Part shown: positions 1-5,187 of the stretch, one piece after another
How the letters are laid out: each line of letters starts with the position of its first letter
Numbering within the stretch: the stretch's first letter is position 1
Source: Acidobacteriota bacterium
GTDB taxonomy: Bacteria; Acidobacteriota; Terriglobia; Terriglobales; SCQP01
Direction: 5' to 3'
NCBI GenBank assembly: GCA_021818645.1
Contig: JAKATS010000124.1
Span: forward strand, 1-6,561
Length of the DNA: 6,561 nt
Made by a program: the position numbers and the translations under genes
The notes under the pieces: model-generated
What the model saw: the letters and a program-made list of their open reading frames with translations, nothing else
Database searches by the model: none
What the model was told of the DNA's origin: nothing

Positions 1-102
1 GCAAGCCTCTTCGCCATGCTGGAAACGCAGCATCAGCGCCGCGTCCGCATCCACATCGGCCGATGCACCGGCCAAGCCGTCCGTTAGCTGGTCTTCAATC
101 AC
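1..102 (-). CDS. Probable ECF-type RNA polymerase sigma factor, N-terminal fragment
   Basis: This is an open minus-strand frame running off the left edge, with 34 codons visible from a GTG at 102-100. The peptide contains DADAALMLRFQHGEEAC, which resembles the first helix of sigma-70 region 2 in ECF sigma factors (pattern: acidic residues, then LM-x-RF-x-x-G-[DE]-E-x-x-F). Such proteins bind core RNA polymerase and direct it to a specific promoter set, often in response to envelope stress. The GTG was chosen because GAGGGA lies 7 bases upstream; TTG at 105 is an alternative. The frame stays open further upstream without a good start codon, and third positions in the visible part are mostly G or C. 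It lies 110 bases downstream of lemA on the same strand, behind a hairpin. The -10/-35 recognition regions are outside the window, so the family call rests on a short motif and is an inference. Confidence 0.55.
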   Translation of the reverse strand, partial: MIEDQLTDGLAGASADVDADAALMLRFQHGEEAC

Positions 103-132
103 CAACGCATCCCTCGCAGCCGGGGAAACGCC

Positions 133-160
133 AACCCGATGGAAAAACTCCCAATCGGTT
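133..160 (-). repeat. Imperfect inverted repeat upstream of the sigma-like gene
   Basis: Read on the minus strand, AACCGATTGG (160-151) pairs with CCATCGGGTT (142-133). This gives 9 base pairs with two single-base bulges (T153 and G137) around an 8-base loop. It lies 31-58 bases before the GTG start of the sigma-like gene. It could be an operator or a leader hairpin, but it could also be chance in GC-rich DNA. Confidence 0.3.
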
Positions 161-177
161 AAACCCCGAATGCGGCT

Positions 178-211
178 AAAAGTTGCGCCCCGGCGCTCCC
201 TTTCGGGCGCA
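178..211 (-). terminator. Candidate intrinsic terminator after lemA
   Basis: Immediately after the lemA stop codon, the minus strand can pair TGCGCCC (211-205) with GGGCGCA (190-184), a perfect 7-bp GC-rich stem. After it come two bases (AC) and TTTT (181-178). A smaller alternative fold, CCC-GAAA-GGG (207-198), has a GNRA tetraloop. The large 14-base loop and the short T run make this a moderate candidate for ending the TPM-nucleotidyltransferase-LemA transcript. Confidence 0.45.
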
Positions 212-212
212 G

Positions 213-815
213 CTACTGGCTGCCAAAGTTGACCTTGGGCGGGGCCGCGCGATAGGCCGGATTGGTCTTGAAATAGTTTGGATCGGTCCGGAAGCCGCTT
301 ATATTGGCGATGATATTGTTGGGAAAACTGCGGACATAGGTGTTGTAGGCCTGAATGTCGCGGTTATATTTGTGACGTTCAACGGCGATGCGGTTTTCGG
401 TGCCTTCCAACTGATCCTGCAGGGCCAGAAAGTTGCGGCTGCTTTTCAGGTTGGGGTAGTTTTCCACGATCAGTAGAAGATGGCTGAGCGCGCCATCAAG
501 CTGGTTGTTGGCCGCAATGGTCTGGCCGCGGGTCTGGGCTCCGCCCAGGGCGGCGCGGGCGGCTGTGATTTCGCCAATTACTTTGGTTTCATGAGCGGCA
601 ATGCCCTTCACGGTCGCCACCAGATTGGGGATCAGATCGGCCCGGCGCTGGATGACGACATCCACCTGCGACCATTGCTGGTGCACCCGTTCCTGCAGCG
701 AAACCAGCCGGTTATAGGTGGAAGTATAGGTGCTGATCACCATCAGGATCAGCACTGCAAGAACGATGATGACGATGAGCCAGGGGCGCACGGCGCCAGG
801 GTTTTTCCGTTTCAC
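213..815 (-). CDS. lemA: LemA family membrane protein
   Basis: LemA-family protein of 200 residues, near the usual family length (about 185-200). Residues 12-29 form one N-terminal membrane helix after a basic start (KRKNPGAVR). The conserved core follows: YNRLV (34-38), QVDVVIQRRADLIPNLV (50-66), and the long helical block ENYPNLKSSRNFLALQ (118-133) continuing through EGTENRIAVERHKYN (137-151). The family is expected to be anchored in the inner membrane with a helical-bundle soluble domain; its molecular role is not settled. The start is a GTG at 815-813. It has a strong ribosome-binding site GGAGGAA (827-821) five bases upstream, and it overlaps the previous gene's stop codon in the sequence GTGA, which implies translational coupling. 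The frame stays open upstream to 1004, but that part is out-of-frame reading of the neighbouring gene and was excluded. It is the last gene of the TPM operon. Confidence 0.95.
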   Translation of the reverse strand: MKRKNPGAVRPWLIVIIVLAVLILMVISTYTSTYNRLVSLQERVHQQWSQVDVVIQRRADLIPNLVATVKGIAAHETKVIGEITAARAALGGAQTRGQTIAANNQLDGALSHLLLIVENYPNLKSSRNFLALQDQLEGTENRIAVERHKYNRDIQAYNTYVRSFPNNIIANISGFRTDPNYFKTNPAYRAAPPKVNFGSQ

Positions 816-1534
816 GCGAGTTCCTCCAAACCACGCTCCACTCGCTGAATGGAGTCGAGATACCGGGCAAATAAGGAATGCAACTGGGTTTTCGGCAGAT
901 GGCCGTGATCCCGGTGCGCGGCCAGCAGCGTCTGGCAGGCCTCGGGAGAAAATTGAAAGCGCCGCGCGGCCGTGGTCAGGGCGTCGCCGCGGCTGGCCGG
1001 CCAAGGCTCGCCGGCCGCCACCAGGGCATGGCGAAATAAAACCAGGAAGGTGCTGATCGAATCCAGCAGCAGCGACTCCAGCCGGCGCGATTGCTGGCGC
1101 ACCAAGGCATAGTTCGAGCGCAGGCGTATGAGCTGGGTGCGCAGATCGTGCTCAACCTGCAAGCGATGCAGTTCGGGATGCTCGGAAATCGTGTTGAATA
1201 CGTCGGTGCCGGCCAGCAGACGGTGCTGGCGCTGGATATCGAGATATTCGATCGGAAACACGTCGCAGGAAGCTTTTTGCTCGTCCTGGCTGAGCACCAC
1301 GACGGGCGGATTGCCCTGTTTGGCCCACCATAATTGGGCCGGAGCCAGGTCGTCAAGCAGTCCGGCGGAAACCGCATCCACCACAGCCAGCAGATTGTGG
1401 TCCGAGCGATGGCCGCGCGGCTCCGAGCCGGCGGCTGAGCCGTACAGCACCAGGGCATGCAGCCGCACGCCCAGCACGGAAGTCAGCCAGGTAGTGATGC
1501 GCTCAATTTGTTGTTGGGAAGTTAATTTCGCCAT
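812..1534 (-). CDS. Nucleotidyltransferase-fold protein with altered active-site motif
   Basis: Cytosolic protein of 240 residues with no signal peptide or membrane segment. The N-terminus carries the polymerase-beta-like nucleotidyltransferase signature: LYGSAAG (30-36), then SDHNLLAVVD (44-53). The usual motif is GS followed by S-D-x-D-[LIV]; here the second metal-binding Asp is Asn47, so catalysis may be lost or changed. The middle part is alpha/beta. The C-terminal half (about 130-240) is almost all helical and rich in Arg, Leu and Gln, resembling the helical substrate or HEPN-like domains often linked to this fold; I cannot assign a substrate. ATG at 1534 was chosen, 23 bases after the TPM stop. 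It lacks a clear ribosome-binding site; an upstream TTG at 1564, overlapping the TPM end by 7 bases, would give 250 residues. Its own stop overlaps the lemA start by 4 bases. Aminoglycoside adenylylation or an antitoxin-like role are possible but unsupported. Confidence 0.8.
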   Translation of the reverse strand: MAKLTSQQQIERITTWLTSVLGVRLHALVLYGSAAGSEPRGHRSDHNLLAVVDAVSAGLLDDLAPAQLWWAKQGNPPVVVLSQDEQKASCDVFPIEYLDIQRQHRLLAGTDVFNTISEHPELHRLQVEHDLRTQLIRLRSNYALVRQQSRRLESLLLDSISTFLVLFRHALVAAGEPWPASRGDALTTAARRFQFSPEACQTLLAAHRDHGHLPKTQLHSLFARYLDSIQRVERGLEELA

Positions 1535-1557
1535 GGCATTTTTATCGTGCGACGGTT

Positions 1558-2349
1558 TTACCAACCACCGCTGGCTCCGCCGCCGCCAAAATTACCGCCG
1601 CCAAAACCGCCAAAGCCACCGCCACCCCCACCCCCGCCGAACCCTCCGCCAAAACCGCCGCCGCCAAAGCCGCCCAGCAGAAACGGCAGCCAGCAGCCCA
1701 TGCCGCCAAACCCCAAGGCCCGGGAAACCACCGAGACGATGATAATCAGAAAAATAAAACCCAGCAGGCCGGCCAGCGGATTGGCCCCGCGCCGCGCCGC
1801 CGGCGCCCTGCCGCCATGGTTGAGCGTGCCGGGGTGAATAGAACCTTTGCCCATGCGGCGGGCCAGGGTTCGTTGGATATGGCCCAGCATGGCGGCAAAA
1901 ACCGCGCCGTAATGGCCGGAGCGCAGAGTTGGAATTTCCGCCCGCATCCAGGCGCCGGCGTCGGCGTCGGTTATATATGGCTCCAGACCGTAACCCACCT
2001 GGGTCGTGTATTTGTGGTCTTTAACCGCGATCAGAATCAGCAGACCGGTATCGCGGCCTTTGTAGCCAACCCCATTGCGATGGGCGACTTTGTAGCCGTA
2101 CATGCCGATGGATCGGCCGCCGATGGTGTTGACCGTCAGCATCGCCACCTGAACCCCCATGCGGCGGTCCAACTGGCCGGCCCAATCGGCCAGTTGCACT
2201 TTCCGTTTGGGGCTGATAACGCCTGCCAAATCAGTGATATAACCCTGCAATTTCAGCTTTCCGGCGGGTATGGCCTGGCTGTGGAGCGAACCGAACAGGG
2301 CCAGGCTCCAGAGGGCAATCAAAAACGTGTTCTGGAGGCGTGGACGCAT
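1558..2349 (-). CDS. TPM-domain (YgcG-type) membrane protein with glycine-rich tail
   Basis: Exported, membrane-anchored TPM-domain protein of 263 residues. Residues 1-25 form a signal peptide (MRPRLQ, a hydrophobic stretch, then SQA). The TPM domain spans about 33-165. It has GYITDLAGVIS (36-46), NGVGYKGRDTGLLILIAV (92-109) and VGYGLEPYITDADAGAW (118-134), all typical of the family. An inner-membrane helix follows at about 192-209. The tail (226-263) is almost all Gly and Phe and ends ASGGW, as many YgcG-like proteins do. TPM-domain proteins have been linked to photosystem II repair in plants (with weak phosphatase activity) and to envelope functions in bacteria; the bacterial role is not well defined. 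It is the first gene of a minus-strand operon with the nucleotidyltransferase-like gene and lemA. The ATG at 2349 has no evident ribosome-binding site and lies 9 bases after a TATAAA box. Confidence 0.92.
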   Translation of the reverse strand: MRPRLQNTFLIALWSLALFGSLHSQAIPAGKLKLQGYITDLAGVISPKRKVQLADWAGQLDRRMGVQVAMLTVNTIGGRSIGMYGYKVAHRNGVGYKGRDTGLLILIAVKDHKYTTQVGYGLEPYITDADAGAWMRAEIPTLRSGHYGAVFAAMLGHIQRTLARRMGKGSIHPGTLNHGGRAPAARRGANPLAGLLGFIFLIIIVSVVSRALGFGGMGCWLPFLLGGFGGGGFGGGFGGGGGGGGFGGFGGGNFGGGGASGGW

Positions 2350-2358
2350 ACTGATTTG

Positions 2359-2364
2359 TTTATA
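2359..2364 (-). promoter_or_regulatory. Candidate -10 box of the TPM-lemA operon
   Basis: TATAAA on the minus strand ends 9 bases before the ATG at 2349. The best upstream -35-like element is TTGCAA (2390-2385), with a long 20-base spacer. If used, the transcript would start within a few bases of the start codon, which fits the missing ribosome-binding site. The weak -35 keeps confidence low. Confidence 0.35.
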
Positions 2365-2403
2365 CGCCTGCCGGCGCCAAATACTTGCAATTCAGTGGCA
2401 TAG

Positions 2404-2426
2404 GCGGATACTCATTGTCCGCTTTT
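2404..2426 (+). other. Hairpin followed by T run in the divergent region
   Basis: GCGGATA (2404-2410) pairs with TGTCCGC (2416-2422), seven pairs including one G-T, around the loop CTCAT. TTTT follows at 2423-2426 on the plus strand. It has the shape of a weak intrinsic terminator, but no plus-strand gene ends here. It may act on antisense transcription out of the TPM gene or be a regulatory hairpin upstream of the TPM promoter. Confidence 0.3.
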
Positions 2427-2598
2427 CCTGACCCCAAAGTCCAGCCGCGTAGATGAAATCTGAAAACCCTGGTAAATGAAAGGTGCCATGACCCTGAAAA
2501 AACCTTGATTCAATACATCGCAATTTTCTGGCTGATCATCAGGTTAAAAGTAGGACCTGGGAACGGCTCAAAACGGGTACGACAATCAGGAGCAAGCG

Positions 2599-2908
2599 AT
2601 GAATCGGTTGAATCGAACGCTGGAAAGTTTAATGATCTGGGGTTCGCTGGGAGCCGGCGTGGGCCTGCTCGCCAGCGGGCACAAAAAAGCCGGATGGGCG
2701 GTCATCAGCATTCGCGCCCGCGACGGTGACCATCCGTCATCCACGGGCGACCGTGCGAACATTGCAGGCAATTCCCCAGGCATTGCAGGCATCGGGACGA
2801 GCTCTGGTCATCTCCGGTCAGGCCGGCGGCAAAGCGATGTGGCGCAGCGCCGAAGTGATCGCTAAAGGCATCGTGGTGGTCAGCAAAATTGCAAACAGCG
2901 CGGCTTGA
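2599..2908 (+). pseudogene. Small conserved-looking membrane protein gene with a single-base frameshift
   Basis: Two frames together read as one protein of 102 residues. The first part (2599-2712, 38 codons) starts at an ATG with an excellent AGGAG (2588-2592) six bases upstream. It encodes MNRLNRTLESLMIWGSLGAG, then a hydrophobic run and HKKAGWAVISI, so one membrane helix at about 9-26. Beyond 2713 that frame turns into Ser/Arg/Gly-rich text typical of out-of-frame reading. The next frame (2714-2908) carries protein-like sequence: APATVTIRHPRATVRTL, then QALQASGRALVISGQAGGKA, ending KIANSAA and TGA. Omitting C2713 joins the two smoothly (AGC ATT GCG CCC). The second part alone would need a GTG at 2726 with no ribosome-binding site. 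It is either a recent one-base insertion, a sequencing error, or less likely a +1 translational shift. I do not recognise a named family, and no function is proposed. Confidence 0.6.
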
Positions 2909-2914
2909 TCAACC

Positions 2915-2935
2915 GCGAGTGGCAGATCCACTCGC
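2915..2935. terminator. Hairpin between convergent genes
   Basis: GCGAGTGG (2915-2922) and CCACTCGC (2928-2935) form a perfect 8-bp stem with a 5-base loop. It lies in the 37-base gap between the stop codons of the small plus-strand gene (2908) and tsaE (2946). The position suggests a shared bidirectional transcription stop. No T run follows on either strand, so it would be a weak intrinsic terminator or an RNA 3'-end stabiliser. Confidence 0.4.
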
Positions 2936-2945
2936 TATGCGATGC

Positions 2946-3446
2946 TTATCGCTTCGCCTGATCTATCCTGTCGCGCCATCTGCTTGTGATCTTCCGCTCA
3001 TCCGGGCTGATGATTTCGAGCCGCACCTCCAGCCAACCTCCGGCAAACCATGATGAATTGCCGGCCTGCGCCAATTTTGCTCCCCATTCCACCAGCACCA
3101 GCGGAGGTTCGGTTCCGGCCGCGCGGGCGATGAAATCATCGAGTCCCAGACTGGCCAGATCGCGGACGGATTCCAGGCGGTACAGATCAAGGTGATAGAC
3201 GCGGAACCCCGGCGCCGCGTATTCATGGATCAAGGTGTAGCTGGGGCTTACCACCTCGGCTTCGCTCTCAACCGCGCCCAGACCGAGGATCAAGCCCTTG
3301 GCCAATTGGGTTTTTCCCGCGCCTAATTCTCCCTGCAATAAAATCAGCGGCGGACGGGGCGTCAGGCGCGCCAGATGGCCGCCATACTGCCGCGTCCGGG
3401 TTTCCGAGAATGAATGATAATTTTTTAATTCCGCAGGAATTACCAT
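2946..3446 (-). CDS. tsaE: tRNA t6A synthesis ATPase TsaE (YjeE)
   Basis: TsaE is the small ATPase that works with TsaB and TsaD in making N6-threonylcarbamoyladenosine at position 37 of tRNAs reading ANN codons; it is cytosolic. The protein has 166 residues, the normal family length. The P-loop is GELGAGKT (39-46). It is followed by SPSYTLIHEY (68-77), HLDLYRLE (85-92) and LVEWGAKL (118-125), the standard order of family motifs. The ATG at 3446 is only 3 bases after the nnrE/D stop codon and has no clear ribosome-binding site of its own, so translation probably depends on ribosomes finishing nnrE/D. The pairing with nnrE/D matches the yjeF-yjeE order of Escherichia coli. No oddities were seen. 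Confidence 0.95.
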   Translation of the reverse strand: MVIPAELKNYHSFSETRTRQYGGHLARLTPRPPLILLQGELGAGKTQLAKGLILGLGAVESEAEVVSPSYTLIHEYAAPGFRVYHLDLYRLESVRDLASLGLDDFIARAAGTEPPLVLVEWGAKLAQAGNSSWFAGGWLEVRLEIISPDERKITSRWRDRIDQAKR

Positions 3447-3449
3447 AGG

Positions 3450-5105
3450 TTATTGAATTTCCCATGGCAGATCGGGTTCGGGCTCCATTTCCTGGCGCAG
3501 CGCAGCCGGCAGGGCCGCGATGCTATCCGAAGCCAGCAGCGTCATGTCCGTATTCTGATGCATGGCGAAATCGGCGGCAACACCGTGCAGACGCACGGCC
3601 GCACCGGCCAGGTGAAAAGGATCCGCATCGGGATATTGCGCCCATAATCCCGCCAACAGGCCGGTGAGAACATCACCTGAACCGCCTTTGGCCATTCCGG
3701 GATTGCCGCTGATATTAATGCTCACGCGGCCATCGGGGGCGGCGACCAGCGTGCGATGGCCTTTCAGAATCACGATCGCATGCAGACGGGCGGCAAGATT
3801 GAGGGCCAGCCGCAGACGGTCATTTTCCACGGCTGCGGGCGTGGTCCCCAGCAGACGGGCCATTTCACCCGGATGCGGGGTCAGGATCGCGCCTAGTCTG
3901 CCGCGTTTCCGCGCGATGGTTGCGGCCATGGCGGCCAGCATTTCCACGTGGCCGGAAAAAGCATTCAATCCATCGGCATCCAGAATCCAGGGCAAAGGCG
4001 ACACGGAGAGCAGATGCCGGATGGCCGCAGAGGTTTCCGGCTGCTGGGAAAGCCCGGGGCCAAGCGCCAGCAGGGTTTTGCCATAAAACAGCCGATCCAG
4101 CCATTCCTGGGCGTGTGCACCGGATTCCAGCCATCGCCCCGCCAGGCTGCCTTCTGAGGTCTCCGGCATTGGTTCAGTCATGAGTTCCGGACTATGCCCG
4201 GCAACCAGCGGCAGACAGGATTTGGGCGTGGCAACGGTCACCAGGCCCGATCCGATTTTTAAGGCCGCCTTTCCGGCCAGGGCCGCCGCTCCGGTCTTGC
4301 CCAGCGATCCTGCCAGCAGCAGAACATGCCCGAATTTACCTTTATGAGCAGCCGGAGCGCGAGGTTTCAGGTAGGGCTGGGTTTGCCGGCGGCGAATGAC
4401 TGAAAATTTGAATTCAGGCCGTTCCAGGGCCACGGCCGGGGTCCCGATATTGACCACACGTACGCGGCCCACCTGGTCCGCAAAGGGCCCCAAAAGGTGC
4501 CCAAGCTTAGGCGCGGTAAAGGTCACCGTCCATTGAGCGCTCACAATCGCCGGCGTCCGAGCCGGCCGTGCGGAACTGGAGAACTGGGCATTACCCGGCA
4601 GACCGGAGGGTAAATCCACCGCGACGACCGGCACTCGACTCTGCTGCATGGCTTCGATCAATTCGGCTTCCAGGCCTTGCGCCGGCTGCGTCAGGCCCGC
4701 GCCTAAAATCGCATCCACGATCAAACCGGCCTGGCGCATTTCGGATAATGATCGCGGCCAGGCACCTGAATCAAACAAAAATACCACCTCAACATGCGGC
4801 GTTTCCTGGCGCAAACGCGTCCAGGCTGCCTTCGCATCTTCTGTCACCGGCAAGGCCGTCAGCCAGAGCTTCACCGTATCGCCGGCCGCGGCCAGATGGC
4901 GGGCGGCTACCATTCCATCGCCGCCATTGTTGCCTTTTCCCGCCAGCACGAGCACCGGGGTGCGGAGCTGCCGCGGAAATTCCCGGAGAATGAGTTCCGC
5001 GACCGCCGCGCCGGCGTTTTCCATTAAAACTGATCCGGATACCCCATATTCGGTGCTGGTAAGACGGTCCACCTGCCGCATTTGTTCGACTGTGAGGACA
5101 CGCAT
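3450..5105 (-). CDS. nnr: Bifunctional NAD(P)HX epimerase / NAD(P)HX dehydratase
   Basis: This two-domain metabolite-repair enzyme of 551 residues (slightly long for the family) restores damaged, hydrated NADH and NADPH. The N-terminal epimerase domain (about 1-225) has LTVEQMRQVDR (4-14), AGKGNNGGDGMVAARHL (55-71), metal-site Asp131 in VDAILGAGL, and VDLPSG (163-168). The C-terminal ADP/ATP-dependent dehydratase domain (about 240-540, ribokinase-like) has HKGKFGHVLLLAGS (254-267), GPGL (349-352), LDADGLN (375-381), TPHPGEMARL (409-418), ILKG (446-449) and GNPGMAKGGSGDVL (467-480) with the catalytic Asp478. Both active sites look intact. ATG at 5105 was chosen because family members begin just before the LT-x-EQM motif; the frame stays open to 5174, but that stretch is a terminator hairpin. 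tsaE follows 3 bases after the stop. Confidence 0.97.
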   Translation of the reverse strand: MRVLTVEQMRQVDRLTSTEYGVSGSVLMENAGAAVAELILREFPRQLRTPVLVLAGKGNNGGDGMVAARHLAAAGDTVKLWLTALPVTEDAKAAWTRLRQETPHVEVVFLFDSGAWPRSLSEMRQAGLIVDAILGAGLTQPAQGLEAELIEAMQQSRVPVVAVDLPSGLPGNAQFSSSARPARTPAIVSAQWTVTFTAPKLGHLLGPFADQVGRVRVVNIGTPAVALERPEFKFSVIRRRQTQPYLKPRAPAAHKGKFGHVLLLAGSLGKTGAAALAGKAALKIGSGLVTVATPKSCLPLVAGHSPELMTEPMPETSEGSLAGRWLESGAHAQEWLDRLFYGKTLLALGPGLSQQPETSAAIRHLLSVSPLPWILDADGLNAFSGHVEMLAAMAATIARKRGRLGAILTPHPGEMARLLGTTPAAVENDRLRLALNLAARLHAIVILKGHRTLVAAPDGRVSINISGNPGMAKGGSGDVLTGLLAGLWAQYPDADPFHLAGAAVRLHGVAADFAMHQNTDMTLLASDSIAALPAALRQEMEPEPDLPWEIQ

Positions 5106-5117
5106 AAAGACCGGTTT

Positions 5118-5123
5118 ATTATA
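5118..5123 (-). promoter_or_regulatory. Consensus -10 box of the nnr-tsaE operon
   Basis: A perfect TATAAT on the minus strand lies 12 bases upstream of the nnr ATG. The predicted transcription start (about 5111-5113) leaves only 6-8 bases of leader, and no ribosome-binding site is present. A -35 at normal spacing would fall inside the preceding terminator hairpin (for example CTGGTG, 5146-5141) and matches consensus poorly. Confidence 0.55.
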
Positions 5124-5126
5124 CGC

Positions 5127-5166
5127 AAAACAAAAGCCCGCACCAGTCATGGCCGGTGCGGGCTTT
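5127..5166 (-). terminator. Intrinsic terminator of the FecR-like gene
   Basis: On the minus strand AAAGCCCGCACC (5166-5155) pairs perfectly with GGTGCGGGCTTT (5144-5133), a 12-bp stem with a 10-base loop. The T-rich tract TTTTGTTTT (5135-5127) overlaps and follows it. It begins 21 bases after the FecR-like stop codon. It separates that gene from nnr, whose -10 box starts only 4 bases further on. Confidence 0.88.
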
Positions 5167-5187
5167 AAGTTCACTGCTGATGAATAT

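Larger units (their letters stand above)
2350..2598. other. Divergent intergenic region between TPM and the small plus-strand gene
   Basis: This 249-base region is AT-richer than its surroundings and holds no convincing coding frame. It must contain promoters for both flanking genes. Visible elements are the TATAAA box for the TPM gene; a hairpin at 2404-2422 followed by TTTT on the plus strand; a TTGATT at 2505-2510 (a possible plus-strand -35, with no good -10 at the right distance); a small inverted repeat CTGAT-C-ATCAG at 2532-2542; and the AGGAG ribosome-binding site at 2588-2592. I could not place a plus-strand promoter with confidence. Confidence 0.5.

Noticed and set aside
816..1004. 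63-residue N-terminal extension of LemA
   Set aside because: It overlaps the nucleotidyltransferase gene out of frame, has no conserved motif, and the GTG at 815 has a near-perfect ribosome-binding site and the overlap typical of coupled genes.
976..1458. Minus-strand 160-codon frame inside the nucleotidyltransferase gene
   Set aside because: It is an out-of-frame reading rich in Trp, Cys, Arg and Pro, with no motif, inside a well-supported gene.
1547..1837. Plus-strand proline-rich frame
   Set aside because: It is the complement of the glycine-rich tail codons of the TPM gene; the proline runs are a mirror of Gly codons and there is no ribosome-binding site.
2477..2509. Ten-codon plus-strand frame in the divergent region, considered as a leader peptide
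   Set aside because: It has no ribosome-binding site, no run of one amino acid that would suggest attenuation, and no following terminator/antiterminator pair.
2532..2542. Inverted repeat CTGAT-C-ATCAG as an operator
   Set aside because: It is only 5 bp per arm and not positioned against an identifiable promoter, so it is expected by chance often enough.
2726..2908. Independent 60-codon gene starting at GTG 2726
   Set aside because: It has no ribosome-binding site, and the protein-like text in this frame extends back to about 2714, where it joins the upstream frame.
5106..5174. 23-residue N-terminal extension of the NAD(P)HX repair enzyme
   Set aside because: The stretch encodes a transcription terminator and a -10 box; family proteins start at the later ATG.
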